64,000 bases of DNA from an uncultured SAR86 cluster bacterium (GCA_902628375.1 CACOMS010000002.1:21403-85402), one strand, 5' to 3'. Shown: positions 1 through 10,606, numbered from the stretch's first letter. Program-made: numbers and translations. The notes: a model not told the origin generated them from the letters alone.

Positions 1-459
1 GCGGGATTAAAGCCTGCCATGGATCCAGGAATCTCTGTCTCTAGGGTTGGTGGTGCAGCACAAGTACCTGTTATTAAAAAACTTGGAGGTGGAATAAAAA
101 CCGCACTGGCTCAGTACAGAGAATTGGAGGCATTTGCGCAATTTGCTTCTGATTTAGACGAAGCATCAAAAAACCAGTTGGATCATGGAGTGAGGGTAAC
201 TGAACTAACAAAGCAAGATCAGTATTCACCAATGACGGTTGCAGAGATGGGCCTAGTTCTCTACGCGGCCAACGAAGGTTATCTGGCTGATATAGAAGTA
301 GAAAAGATTAAAGACTTTGAAAAATCTCTTATTTCTTACATGAACTCAGAATACAAAGATCTCATGGACTCTGTGTCTGAAACTGGAGATTACAACGACG
401 ACATCGCCGCAAGCTTTAAAGAAGGATTAGACAAGTTTATTTCAACTCAAACTTGGTAA
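1..459 (+). CDS. atpA: ATP synthase F1 subunit alpha, C-terminal part
   Basis: This is the 3' end of the F1 alpha subunit gene; the reading frame is open from base 1, so the gene continues left of the window. About 152 residues remain. They include the nucleotide-domain end [13 protein letters not shown] and the helical C-terminal domain ([32 protein letters not shown]), both typical of bacterial AtpA. The alpha subunit alternates with beta in the catalytic hexamer of F1 on the inner face of the membrane. atpG starts 6 bases after the stop, as in the usual atpIBEFHAGDC operon. Identification is secure; only the left boundary is missing. Confidence 0.97.
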   Translation, partial: AGLKPAMDPGISVSRVGGAAQVPVIKKLGGGIKTALAQYRELEAFAQFASDLDEASKNQLDHGVRVTELTKQDQYSPMTVAEMGLVLYAANEGYLADIEVEKIKDFEKSLISYMNSEYKDLMDSVSETGDYNDDIAASFKEGLDKFISTQTW

Positions 460-465
460 GTTTTT

Positions 466-2725
<2,260 letters not shown>

Positions 2726-2727
2726 TA

Positions 2728-3141
2728 ATGGCATCAATTACTTGTAACATAGTCAGCCCAGAAGGCGAGCTTTTCTCAGGAGAAGTAGAGCAACTGACAG
2801 CAGAAGGTGGCGAGGGAGAGATAGCAATAACTCCAAGACACGCACCTCTGCTTACAAGTTTAAAGCCTGGCCCAGTCAAACTAACCCTAGAAGGCGGGGA
2901 AGAGGAGGTCTTTTTTGCCTCCGGTGGTTTTCTAGAAGTTCAACCCGGAGAAATAACCCTTTTAACTGATGTTGCAGAAAGAGCTGATGGCATAGACGAG
3001 GCAGCGGCAGAAAGAGCAAAAGAGCTGGCAGAAAGGGAATTAGAGGACCAAAAATCAGACCTAGATTACTCCTTGGCAGCCGCACAATTAGCAGAAGCTG
3101 CCGCCAGATTAAAGGCCCTCCAGAAGCTTAGAAAAAAATAA
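2728..3141 (+). CDS. atpC: ATP synthase F1 subunit epsilon
   Basis: The epsilon subunit caps the gamma shaft and can inhibit ATP hydrolysis. The 137 residues comprise an N-terminal beta sandwich (CNIVSPEGELFSGEVEQL, then GEIAITPRHAPLLTSLKPG, both canonical) and a C-terminal Ala/Glu-rich helical hairpin (about 90-137). It is the last gene of the atp operon. A weak hairpin (GCTC-GATAA-GAGC followed by TTTT, about 3162-3178) lies in the 54 bases before glmU; it may reduce rather than stop read-through. Confidence 0.96.
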   Translation: MASITCNIVSPEGELFSGEVEQLTAEGGEGEIAITPRHAPLLTSLKPGPVKLTLEGGEEEVFFASGGFLEVQPGEITLLTDVAERADGIDEAAAERAKELAERELEDQKSDLDYSLAAAQLAEAAARLKALQKLRKK

Positions 3142-3195
3142 GCTTAAAACTAAATATTTGCTCGATAAGAGCTTTTGATATAAAAAAGAACCATC

Positions 3196-4551
3196 ATGAA
3201 GGTAGATTTTGTAGTTTTAGCAGCAGGCAAGGGAAAGCGCATGGGGCAAGGAGACTTGCCCAAAGTTCTTTTGCCCCTGGCGGGCAGACCTATTGCCCAA
3301 CATTTACTTGATACTGTCTCATCAATGAAAGAGTCCGCCGTAAGAATGGTGGTGGGCTATAAAGCTTCTCAAGTCAGGTCATCTCTTAAAGTTAAAAGAA
3401 ACACAAAATGGGCAACGCAAAAAAATCAATTAGGCACCGCACATGCCGTCAAACAAGCGGTTCCTTATCTTCGAAAGGGGTCAGTGGCTGTAATTTTATA
3501 TGGAGATGTTCCGCTGGTTTCTCTAAAGACCCTCAAAAGCCTGATTAGAGTAACCACACCTAAATCAATAGGAGTTTTAACTTTTCAAACAGAAAATCCA
3601 AAGGGTTATGGAAGGATTATCCGTGGAGACGATAAAAATATTGCGGCTATTGTGGAAGAAAAAGATGCATCTTTAGCGGAAAAGGCAATAACAGAGGTAA
3701 ACTCAGGAATAATCTCGGTTCAGTCTTCCATCCTGGGACCTCTTTTGGACAAAATAAACAACAAAAATGCTGCCAAAGAATATTATTTAACAGACATAGT
3801 TTCTGTGGCTACTAAAGAAGGTATATCAGCAATCCCCCTGAGATTAGATAACGCTAATGAGCTTCTGGGGGCCAACACACCACTAGAACTTCATAATTTA
3901 GAAAGGATATACCAAGAAAGCCAAGCCAATAAATTGATCGAAGGGGGCGTTAATGTTGCTGATGCTAGTCGAATAGATATAAGGGGCGCCCTAATGGCCG
4001 GAAAAGGCTCTTTCATTGACATAAACAATATTTTTGAAGGCGATGTTGAGATTGGAAAGGCCGTAAAGATAGGCCCAAACTGTTTTATAAAAAATTCTAA
4101 GATAATGGAAGGAGCGGTAATTAAACCAAACACCGTTATTGAAGACTCTATAGTAGGCCCAAATAGCAAAGTCGGCCCTTTTGCTCGAATCAGAGGAGGA
4201 ACCAAATTAGATGCATCTAGTGAATTAGGGAACTTTGTGGAGGCCAACAGGTCCCAAGTAGGCGCACTTACAAAAGCGAAGCATCTAGCGTATTTAGGCG
4301 ATACAACCACAGGAGCATCGGTCAATATAGGTGCCGGTACAATAACTTGTAATTATGATGGAAAAAATAAGAATAAAACCAAAATCGAAGATGGAGTTTT
4401 TGTGGGGTCTAATACCTCTATAGTAGCCCCTATAACCCTGTCAGAAGGATCATATACGGGCGCTGGTTCTGTGATAACTAAAAATGTTCCTAAACATAGC
4501 CTGGCCATAGGAAGAGCAAAGCAAAGCAATATTAAAAGGAAGAAAAATTAA
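3196..4551 (+). CDS. glmU: Bifunctional GlmU: glucosamine-1-P acetyltransferase / GlcNAc-1-P uridylyltransferase
   Basis: Makes UDP-GlcNAc for peptidoglycan and LPS: the C-terminal half acetylates GlcN-1-P and the N-terminal half transfers UMP. The 451 residues show the nucleotidyltransferase signature LAAGKGKRMG (about 8-17), a K of LPKVLLPLAGRP, and GTAHAV (about 82). The C-terminal left-handed beta-helix (from about 230) contains hexapeptide repeats, RGGTKLD, LGNFVE, and NIGAGTITCNYDG with the acetyltransferase His/Asn region. In many gammaproteobacteria glmU and glmS directly follow atp, as here; glmS overlaps its stop by one base. Confidence 0.97.
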   Translation: MKVDFVVLAAGKGKRMGQGDLPKVLLPLAGRPIAQHLLDTVSSMKESAVRMVVGYKASQVRSSLKVKRNTKWATQKNQLGTAHAVKQAVPYLRKGSVAVILYGDVPLVSLKTLKSLIRVTTPKSIGVLTFQTENPKGYGRIIRGDDKNIAAIVEEKDASLAEKAITEVNSGIISVQSSILGPLLDKINNKNAAKEYYLTDIVSVATKEGISAIPLRLDNANELLGANTPLELHNLERIYQESQANKLIEGGVNVADASRIDIRGALMAGKGSFIDINNIFEGDVEIGKAVKIGPNCFIKNSKIMEGAVIKPNTVIEDSIVGPNSKVGPFARIRGGTKLDASSELGNFVEANRSQVGALTKAKHLAYLGDTTTGASVNIGAGTITCNYDGKNKNKTKIEDGVFVGSNTSIVAPITLSEGSYTGAGSVITKNVPKHSLAIGRAKQSNIKRKKN

Positions 4552-6386
4552 TGTGCGGAATAATTGGAGCAGCCACTAAGGAGCCCTTAGCAGACAAGTT
4601 GATTCAGGGTCTGTTCAGACAAGAATACAGAGGGTATGACTCTTCTGGCTTAGCTGTTTTTTCTGAGGATTCCAATCAAATAGATTTAATAAAAAAAGCA
4701 GGAAAGGTTTCTGAATTAAAAGCTGCTTTACAAGATTACCCCCTAAGCGGCGACACAGGAATAGCTCATACGCGCTGGGCAACACATGGACTTCCTGAAG
4801 AGAAGAACGCACATCCACACCACTCTAATCAAGAGGTATATGCCGTACATAACGGCATAATAGAGAACTACAAGGAAATAAAAACCACTCTTTTGGCCTT
4901 GGGATATAAATTTACCTCTGAAACAGACTCAGAAGTTATTGGCCATTTAATCCATGCGAAGCTACAACAAGGTAACTTAGATCTGATTTCAGCAGTACAA
5001 GAAGCAATAAAAGACCTAAAGGGCGCTTTTGCTTTGGGCGTAATTCATAAAGATGAACCCCAGGTTGTTGTATCTGCTAGAAAAGGAAGTCCGCTTGTAT
5101 TGGGAAAGAGCAATGATGCAAACTACATTGCGTCTGACCAATTAGCGCTTTCTGACTTTGTTGAAGAATATATTTTTTTAGAAGAAGGAGATACTTCGAG
5201 AATAACCCCAAATGACATAAGAATATGGAATGAGGAAGGAACGGAAGTAAATAGACCTGTTGTTGTTGCTAAATCTACTGAAGGGCTGGTTGATAAAGGC
5301 GACTACAGACATTTCATGCAAAAAGAGATCCAAGAGCAACCAGTAAAAATAAGCGAGCTTATGATGGGACATCTTACAAAAGAAGGCGTGAGTGCAAATA
5401 TATTTGGCCCAACTGCGCCAGAGGTATTTTCTAAGGTAAACCATGTCCAGATAGTTGCTTGTGGAACAAGCTATCATGCTGGGCTAGTTGCCAAGTATTG
5501 GATGGAAGGCATAGCAGGAATTTCTTGTAGTGTAGATGTTGCTAGTGAGTTTAGATACAGAAATGTTGTAGTCAAAGAAGGGACTCTTTTTGTCACTCTA
5601 TCTCAATCAGGCGAAACCGCAGACACACTGGCCTGCTTAAGAGATCTAGGTGATTCTGGATACATTTCTAGCTTGGCCATATGCAATGTGCCCACTAGTT
5701 CACTGGTAAGAGAATCAGATTTAGTTTTTTTAACTCGAGCGGGGCCTGAAATAGGCGTGGCCTCAACCAAGGCATTCACCACACAGCTTTTAAGCTTGTT
5801 GATGTTAACTCTGGTCCTAGGAAGAGAGCACGGATTATCTCAGGCAGCAGAGAATTCTATTAATAACTCTTTAAGAGACCTGCCAAGATTACTCGAGGAA
5901 GTGATGGCTTTAGAGCCCGAGATAATTAAGATGGCCGAAGATTTTGATGACAAAGAACATGCATTATTTTTGGGTAGAGGAATCCACTATCCAATAGCCA
6001 TGGAAGGAGCACTAAAGCTAAAGGAAATATCTTACATTCACGCTGAAGCTTATCCGGCAGGTGAACTAAAGCATGGACCTTTAGCTCTAGTAGATGAAAG
6101 TATGCCGGTTGTAGCAGTAGCACCAAATGACGACTTGCTGGAAAAGCTTCACTCAAACCTAGAAGAAGTAAAGGCTAGAGGGGGAAAGCTCTATGTATTT
6201 GGACACACTGATGCCTATCATCAAGGCTTTGCAGAAAAGTTTATTGAGCTTCCAGAGGTCCCAGAATTAATAGCACCTTTAATTTATACCATTCCTCTTC
6301 AGATGCTTTCCTACCATGTAGCAATCCTTAAGGGTACGGATATTGATCAGCCTAGAAATCTAGCTAAGTCAGTAACGGTGGAGTAG
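4551..6386 (+). CDS. glmS: Glutamine--fructose-6-phosphate aminotransferase (isomerizing)
   Basis: Converts fructose-6-P and glutamine to glucosamine-6-P, the first step of the hexosamine pathway. The protein is 611 residues, the usual length. It starts MCGIIGA, so Cys2 becomes the N-terminal nucleophile of the class II amidotransferase domain (1 to about 240); HTRWATHG is present. Two SIS domains follow, with CGTSYHAG, TLSQSGETADT and the C-terminal ending PRNLAKSVTVE whose Lys binds the sugar. The ATG overlaps the last base of glmU (TAATG), indicating translational coupling. No riboswitch or ribozyme is possible in this arrangement. Confidence 0.97.
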   Translation: MCGIIGAATKEPLADKLIQGLFRQEYRGYDSSGLAVFSEDSNQIDLIKKAGKVSELKAALQDYPLSGDTGIAHTRWATHGLPEEKNAHPHHSNQEVYAVHNGIIENYKEIKTTLLALGYKFTSETDSEVIGHLIHAKLQQGNLDLISAVQEAIKDLKGAFALGVIHKDEPQVVVSARKGSPLVLGKSNDANYIASDQLALSDFVEEYIFLEEGDTSRITPNDIRIWNEEGTEVNRPVVVAKSTEGLVDKGDYRHFMQKEIQEQPVKISELMMGHLTKEGVSANIFGPTAPEVFSKVNHVQIVACGTSYHAGLVAKYWMEGIAGISCSVDVASEFRYRNVVVKEGTLFVTLSQSGETADTLACLRDLGDSGYISSLAICNVPTSSLVRESDLVFLTRAGPEIGVASTKAFTTQLLSLLMLTLVLGREHGLSQAAENSINNSLRDLPRLLEEVMALEPEIIKMAEDFDDKEHALFLGRGIHYPIAMEGALKLKEISYIHAEAYPAGELKHGPLALVDESMPVVAVAPNDDLLEKLHSNLEEVKARGGKLYVFGHTDAYHQGFAEKFIELPEVPELIAPLIYTIPLQMLSYHVAILKGTDIDQPRNLAKSVTVE

Positions 6387-6405
6387 AAGGAAACAGTGAT
6401 TTAAT

Positions 6406-6855
6406 GTGAATAAGATAAAACAAATTTATAAATTATCTTCAGTATTATTTTTTATATCTTTTTCCATTCACGCAAAAGAATTTCAAATCTATGGCGGAAG
6501 CGGACATGATGTTTTTCTGGGTTGCATAGGATGTAGTGAATATAGTTCAGACTCAATTTGTAATGGGTATGGCACTTATGGCAATGAATATTCTGCACAA
6601 GGAATGTTTAACGAGTATGCTGGATTTGGCAATGAATACTCCAGCAATAGTCCATGGAATGAGTATTCCTCTAGCAATGATGTCCCTGTTTTGGTAGATA
6701 AAGAAGGAAACTTCTATGGATATTTCACTATAAATAAATACAGGTCAAACGCAGTAGATTTTGCAGGAGAAATGTATAAATGGTTTGAAAAGCATGATGG
6801 CGATATAGAGAAAGTAAGAAGAGAATTATGTAGTTTCTTTGGTCAAGGATATTAA
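6406..6855 (+). CDS. Secreted hypothetical protein with Asn-Glu-Tyr-Ser repeats
   Basis: A 149-residue protein from a GTG start (RBS-like GAAGGAA about 13 bases upstream). It begins with a basic, hydrophobic signal-like segment ending near FSIHAKE. Residues about 33-95 hold short repeats around NEYS or NEYA (CSEYSSDSICN, YGNEYSAQGMFNEY, FGNEYSSNSPWNEYSS), alternating with CN/GFG turns, then a mixed C-terminal domain ending in a short acidic helix. Small proteins with this CSEY/WNxYS pattern occur as hypothetical proteins in several proteobacteria; no function is known to me. It stands alone after glmS. Confidence 0.7.
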   Translation: MNKIKQIYKLSSVLFFISFSIHAKEFQIYGGSGHDVFLGCIGCSEYSSDSICNGYGTYGNEYSAQGMFNEYAGFGNEYSSNSPWNEYSSSNDVPVLVDKEGNFYGYFTINKYRSNAVDFAGEMYKWFEKHDGDIEKVRRELCSFFGQGY

Positions 6856-6959
6856 TGAAATGGAAGACAAATTTGTCAAATTCTACAAAAGTTTTCATAA
6901 AGCATTTCATGGCAAAAAATCAAATCACTGTTTTGTTCAAGTCAGTCACTGCGGAATAA

Positions 6960-7478
6960 ATGGATAAAAAATACAAAAAATTATTTCAAACTGTATGTGA
7001 AGCGCGAATTGATGCGCCCAAGGAAGCATTTAATCTTCATGACTGGGTTTTTACTCTATCAGATAAAGATTATCAATCCACAGCACGTGGGCATATTGGC
7101 GCCGGATCGAGCATTCATACTGATGGAACACAAACTTCTGTCAATGTGGAAAGTGTAGGAGGAGGTTTATTGGTTCAACACTATGTTGCAGAAGTTAAAG
7201 AACCTGATCACGTTAAGATGGTATCGCTTACTGATCTTTATTTAGCGCCCTTTATAAGAATTGTTATTAAGGTTACATGGGAAATGCGTCTAATTGCTGT
7301 TTCTGACAATGAATGTAAATTCCAAAATACTGTATTGGTAGAACACCCTAATTTCATTATGAAAATTTTCTCTGCTCTAGCATTAACCGGTTATTTTGTG
7401 CGAAAACATAATGAAGAAGAAACTCCATTGTTTGCTCAAAACTTATATAAAAGAACATTTGAAGGAAATAAAGGTTAA
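6960..7478 (+). CDS. Hypothetical protein, possibly SRPBCC-like
   Basis: A 172-residue protein without signal peptide. The pattern of long amphipathic strands (STARGHIGAGSSIHTDGTQ, GGGLLVQHYVAEVKEPDHVK, FQNTVLVEHP) followed by a C-terminal helix ending with NLYKR recalls START/SRPBCC ligand-binding folds, but I see no diagnostic motif. The predicted membrane-like stretch FIMKIFSALALTGYFV near the end is moderately hydrophobic. It is the last gene before the first repeat junction (about 7484), so it probably marks the left edge of the mosaic region. Function unknown. Confidence 0.65.
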   Translation: MDKKYKKLFQTVCEARIDAPKEAFNLHDWVFTLSDKDYQSTARGHIGAGSSIHTDGTQTSVNVESVGGGLLVQHYVAEVKEPDHVKMVSLTDLYLAPFIRIVIKVTWEMRLIAVSDNECKFQNTVLVEHPNFIMKIFSALALTGYFVRKHNEEETPLFAQNLYKRTFEGNKG

Positions 7479-7495
7479 GGGTCGGGTTAATTCCA
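7479..7495 (+). other. Left arm of the A1 palindrome
   Basis: GGGTTAA (7484-7490) and CCACT (7493-7497) pair with AGTGG and TTAACCC at 7506-7523. It is the only A copy with such an extended left arm and marks the left border of the mosaic. Confidence 0.5.
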
Positions 7496-7713
7496 CTCTG
7501 TTACAGTGGAGTAGTCTTAACCCACCCTTTGTTTTCACCCCACATTCTGCGGGGGTTTTAAAAACCTCTAAAATTTAACCCCGGTAAAAGTTACCTTAAA
7601 AATTTCACCTATTTTTTCGTGTTAGCGGAAGTTATGAGGGATTAATAAGACTTGTTGCGGTCCCTTATGCGGGTTTATGGGACATTCATAAGAAGTTATG
7701 GCAGAATATTTTT
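7496..7713 (+). repeat. Repeat A copy 1 with junction core
   Basis: First of four A repeats (others near 9711, 10401, 15014). It opens with the 20-base core CTCTGTTACAGTGGAGTAGT (7496-7515), then CTTAACCCACCC, the hairpin-prone ACCCCACATTCTGCGGGG, GGTAAAAGTTACC, the pair AGGGA/TCCCT, and ends GTTATGGCAGAATATTTTT just before the start codon of the MORN protein. Its core also forms a palindrome with bases to its left: GGGTTAA (7484-7490) pairs with TTAACCC, and CCACT with AGTGG. It overlaps no plausible gene. Confidence 0.85.
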
Positions 7714-9012
7714 GTGTATAAACTTTTTCCTATCTTATTTTTATTAATTCTTACCTCTTGTTCGAAACCCGAAATACCATCACACCGACTCATCGAGAAT
7801 GGTGGAATATTTTATGAGCGAGACTCTAACGAACCATTTACTGGTTCATCTGTTAACCATATCGATACTAAGTTATTTTCTAAAACTTATCTTGAGAATG
7901 GAATAATCGTAAAAAAAGAAACTTTTCATCCTAACGGGAAACTCCACACCGTTGAAAATTTTAATGAAGGAGAAGAGGGTAGTAAGGTTCAAGTTTTTGA
8001 CGAAGAAGGAACGGACATTTCAGACGAAACTTACCTAACTTACTGGGGAAATGGGTTAGTTAAGGTTAGGGGTCATTATATAAATGGTAAAAGAGACGGT
8101 CTCTGGGAAGAATTTGATTCAATGGGTAATTCTGTTAGAAGAAACCACTGGAGAGATAATAAATTGTTACCCATAATCGATTTCGAAAAAATACAGTTAA
8201 GAGAAAATATACCTTTTTTAGCAAACTCAAGAGAACCCTTTTCAGGAATTATTAGATTTAAAGAGTCCCCATATAAAGGAGTTAGACTTCAAGAATTTAA
8301 AGATGGAAAACCTGAAGGGTTTGTAGAATGGAGACATGAAGAAGAAAAAGGTGGACACATAGCATATTATGCTAGTTATACAAAAGGTCCTTCCTATAAC
8401 TTTGAAACAAAATATATTGAAGGAACGAAACCATATTACAAAGAGGGACTTTTCTATCATTGGTTCGATGAAAATGGAAACAAACAAGTAGAAGGTAGTG
8501 TTCAAGACGGACTTCAACTATATACAAGGTACCATGAAAGTGGAGCAATAAAAGGCAAGGGACAAAGCAGGTTTTATCCTGAAGATGGTTGGTATGAGGA
8601 TGGAGTACAAATTGTATATTATGAAAACGGTCAACTTAGGTCAGAAGAACTTTATGATAAGGGAGTTCCGGTTTCAGGAAAGAAGTTTAGTGATTCAGGA
8701 ATGGATATCTCAAACGGCGAAGGTCTTGGTTATGAAGATACAAGTTATTACCCACAACAAGGTTATTACTTAAATGGTTTAAGAGATGGAAAATGGGAAG
8801 ATGAAAGAGGGGCATTTAATACTTATCAAAAGGGAATATTAGAGGGTCCTTCAGTATATAAAACGGATTCTGAATGTACTTGGATGGTTGGATCATACAA
8901 AAAGGGACTGAGGGAAGGTGAATGGATAGAGTACACTTATGGAAATTGTATGGAAGATGGTGACCCGAGTGAATTGACTTACTTCGAGAATGGGGAGGAG
9001 GTTGAGAGATAA
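7714..9012 (+). CDS. MORN-repeat (YwqK-type) lipoprotein
   Basis: A 432-residue protein starting GTG immediately after repeat A. The N-terminus LFPILFLLILTSCSKP has a lipobox (LTSC), so it is predicted to be lipidated and exported. The rest is made of MORN_2-type repeats of 20-25 residues with the pattern Y-x-NG-x-x-x-G-x-W-x-E (for example GHYINGKRDGLWEEFDSMGN at about 116-135, GYYLNGLRDGKWEDERG near 349, GSYKKGLREGEWIEYTYGN near the end). Proteins of this type include YwqK, listed as an antitoxin-like component in Bacillus, but most are of unknown role. No toxin partner is adjacent. There is no Shine-Dalgarno at the start. Confidence 0.8.
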   Translation: MYKLFPILFLLILTSCSKPEIPSHRLIENGGIFYERDSNEPFTGSSVNHIDTKLFSKTYLENGIIVKKETFHPNGKLHTVENFNEGEEGSKVQVFDEEGTDISDETYLTYWGNGLVKVRGHYINGKRDGLWEEFDSMGNSVRRNHWRDNKLLPIIDFEKIQLRENIPFLANSREPFSGIIRFKESPYKGVRLQEFKDGKPEGFVEWRHEEEKGGHIAYYASYTKGPSYNFETKYIEGTKPYYKEGLFYHWFDENGNKQVEGSVQDGLQLYTRYHESGAIKGKGQSRFYPEDGWYEDGVQIVYYENGQLRSEELYDKGVPVSGKKFSDSGMDISNGEGLGYEDTSYYPQQGYYLNGLRDGKWEDERGAFNTYQKGILEGPSVYKTDSECTWMVGSYKKGLREGEWIEYTYGNCMEDGDPSELTYFENGEEVER

Positions 9013-9053
9013 AAAAGAGCAACTCTAGACAGTTCATAGAAAGCAAACAAGTG

Positions 9054-9144
9054 ATTCATGCAACCAAACCCCAACTCCTTCAAACACCGCAGAAATAGTG
9101 AAGAATTATGGGTGGGGTAAGAACAATCCGTTACCGTCGAATGA
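9054..9144 (-). repeat. Repeat B copy 1 with degenerate junction core
   Basis: First of three B repeats (others 13029-13120 and about 15958-16048). Read on the plus strand it runs from ATTCATGC through CACCGCAGAAATAGTGAAGA and GGGTGGGGTAAGAAC to a core variant ATCCGTTACCGTCGAATGAA. The reverse complement of its GGGTGGGGTAAGAAC/ACCGCAG part matches the outer part of repeat A (CTTAACCCACCC ... TTCTGCGGGGG), so it is marked minus relative to A. The last bases supply the ATG of the next gene. Confidence 0.8.
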
Positions 9145-9695
9145 AAAAGCAACTTCTTATAACTTTTTCAATATGTTTTTCATTTTTAGTAAATGCTCAA
9201 GAATCATTGCTAGGCATAAATTCAAGTGACGACGAATTTAAAAGAAGTACGTGGATCACAACAAAAAGGTTGTACGCAAACGAATACTATCAAGATGCGA
9301 ATGTCTGGTTATTTTTTGGAATAAGTCATTTTTGGAAAGAAGAAGGAATAGAAGACGATTTATATGTGTTCTCTGTTCAGGGCAACGTTGCTTTCGCAAA
9401 CGCAAATGAATCTCAAATTTATTTCTACGATAACAATTCAAACCGTTTTGAGTTTGCTGAGGCATATATGAGCGAGTATCAACGAGGCGATACACCATAT
9501 GGTTACAGGATGGGTATAGGTTGTGGAAAAAATTTTAAATATAACTGTATGAATTATTTCAAAACAATGGAAGACAAAGAACTAGTTTGGAGATTTTATA
9601 ATGGCAGCAGAAAAATTGCAGACATTGAAATACCAAAGTCATTTCGATCTGCTTTTATTGCGTATTTTGATGAAGTTCAAAAAACATACAAATGA
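9141..9695 (+). CDS. Secreted hypothetical protein
   Basis: A 184-residue protein beginning MKKQLLITFSICFSFLVNAQ, a clear signal peptide with a likely cleavage after VNA. I choose ATG 9141 rather than the in-frame ATG at 9108, because the latter lies in repeat B and would add 11 residues before the signal peptide. The mature part is aromatic and charged (ISHFWKEEG, YFYDNNSNRFEFAEAYMSEY, GIGCGKNFKYNCMNYF with two Cys). I recognise no family. It occupies its own segment between junction cores at 9126 and 9711. Confidence 0.65.
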   Translation: MKKQLLITFSICFSFLVNAQESLLGINSSDDEFKRSTWITTKRLYANEYYQDANVWLFFGISHFWKEEGIEDDLYVFSVQGNVAFANANESQIYFYDNNSNRFEFAEAYMSEYQRGDTPYGYRMGIGCGKNFKYNCMNYFKTMEDKELVWRFYNGSRKIADIEIPKSFRSAFIAYFDEVQKTYK

Positions 9696-9710
9696 ACCTT
9701 GCTACGACAA

Positions 9711-9927
9711 CTCCGTTACAGTGGAGTAGTCTTAACCCACCCCTTATTTTTACCCCACATTCTGCGAGGGTTTTCAGTCCCTTTAAAATTTAACCCCGGT
9801 AAAAACTACCTTAAAAATTTCACCTTTTTTTCTTGTTAGCAGAAGTCATAAGGGGTTGATATGATTTGTTGCGGTCCCTTACGTGTGTTCATGGGACAAT
9901 TAAATTGAATTGTGGCAGAATATTTTT
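9711..9927 (+). repeat. Repeat A copy 2 with junction core
   Basis: Second A repeat. The core CTCCGTTACAGTGGAGTAGT (9711-9730) is followed by CTTAACCCACCCC, ACCCCACATTCTGCGAGGG, GGTAAAAACTACC and the pair TAAGGG/CCCTTA, ending GTGGCAGAATATTTTT at the start codon of the next gene. Compared with copy 1 the middle hairpin keeps GGTA/TACC although the loop changed, which hints at conserved structure. No B repeat closes this unit; the next junction is A copy 3. Confidence 0.85.
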
Positions 9928-10407
9928 ATGAAAAAGTTGTTGATATTAATTTTTGTTTTAATTTTGAGTTCTTGTTCTCAAGAATTTAATGAGCAAGAAT
10001 TTAATGGGAATGAGATTGTTAAAAAGGATGGTCTTGTTTGGCACTATTCATCCACTGAACCTCTTACTGGGAAAGTTGTGTCGTTCCACGAAAACGGTCA
10101 AATAAAGGAGGTAGGAAACTACATAAACGGAGAAAAAGACGGTCTCCATGAGGTTTTCCACGAAAACAGTAAATTACATAGAAGAGGAAACTACATAAAC
10201 GGAGAAAAAGACGGTCTCCATGAGGAGTACCGGGAAGACGGCATGAGACAGTACATGTTTCACTGGAAAAACGGAGAATTGGACGGCCGCCAGGAGTACT
10301 TCGACCAATGGGGAGATCTCCGTCTTAGGGAAACTTGCGAGGACGGAGTTTGTGTTAGATCGGAAGACCAAAGGGGATATGTAGGGGATAGGAGATATAG
10401 GGAGTAG
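9928..10407 (+). CDS. Short MORN-repeat lipoprotein, C-terminus ended by repeat A3
   Basis: A 159-residue lipoprotein. The start ATG 9928 directly follows repeat A2 and gives MKKLLILIFVLILSSCSQ with lipobox LSSC. MORN_2 repeats follow, two of which are a near-perfect 72-bp (24-residue) tandem duplication: the segment with NYINGEKDGLHE is encoded at about 10113-10153 and again at about 10185-10225. The last residues (GYVGDRRYRE) lack MORN character and the stop codon lies in the GGAGTAG that begins repeat A3, so the original C-terminus may have been replaced at that junction. Function unknown, as for its larger relative at 7714. Confidence 0.75.
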   Translation: MKKLLILIFVLILSSCSQEFNEQEFNGNEIVKKDGLVWHYSSTEPLTGKVVSFHENGQIKEVGNYINGEKDGLHEVFHENSKLHRRGNYINGEKDGLHEEYREDGMRQYMFHWKNGELDGRQEYFDQWGDLRLRETCEDGVCVRSEDQRGYVGDRRYRE

Positions 10408-10606
10408 TCTTAACCCACCCTTTATTTTTACCCCACATTCTGCGGGGGTTTTAAAAACCTCTAAAATTTAACCCCGGTAAAAGTTACCTTAAAAATTTCA
10501 CCTATTTTTTCGTGTTAGCGGAAGTTATAAGGGGTTGATATGACTCGTTGCGGTCCCTTATGTGTATCAATAGGACATTTACAAGGAGTTATGGCAGAAT
10601 ATTTTG
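10391..10606 (+). repeat. Repeat A copy 3, core 5' half degenerate
   Basis: Third A repeat, clearly homologous to copy 1 from GGAGTAGTCTTAACCC (10401) to GGAGTTATGGCAGAATATTTT (10606); the body from ACATTCTGCGGGGG to TTAGCGGAAGTTAT is nearly identical to copy 1. The core reads GATATAGGGAGTAGT, only partly matching the CYGTTACAGTRGAGTAGT of other copies. It starts inside the last codons of the short MORN gene. It leads straight into the HNH nuclease start. Confidence 0.85.

Noticed and set aside
3162-3178. Intrinsic terminator after atpC
   Set aside because: Only a 4-bp stem; too weak to call.
7396-7578. 60-residue reading frame overlapping the end of the gene at 6960 and repeat A1
   Set aside because: Runs in another frame through the repeat, lacks a start signal and a recognisable protein; explained by the gene before it.
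7698-7721. Short MAEYF frame at the end of repeat A as a gene
   Set aside because: Only 7-26 codons, stop position not conserved between copies, so listed as a finding and not a gene.
9108-9140. Upstream ATG of the secreted protein (ATGGGTGGGG)
   Set aside because: Lies in repeat B1 and would put 11 residues ahead of a complete signal peptide; ATG 9141 is better.
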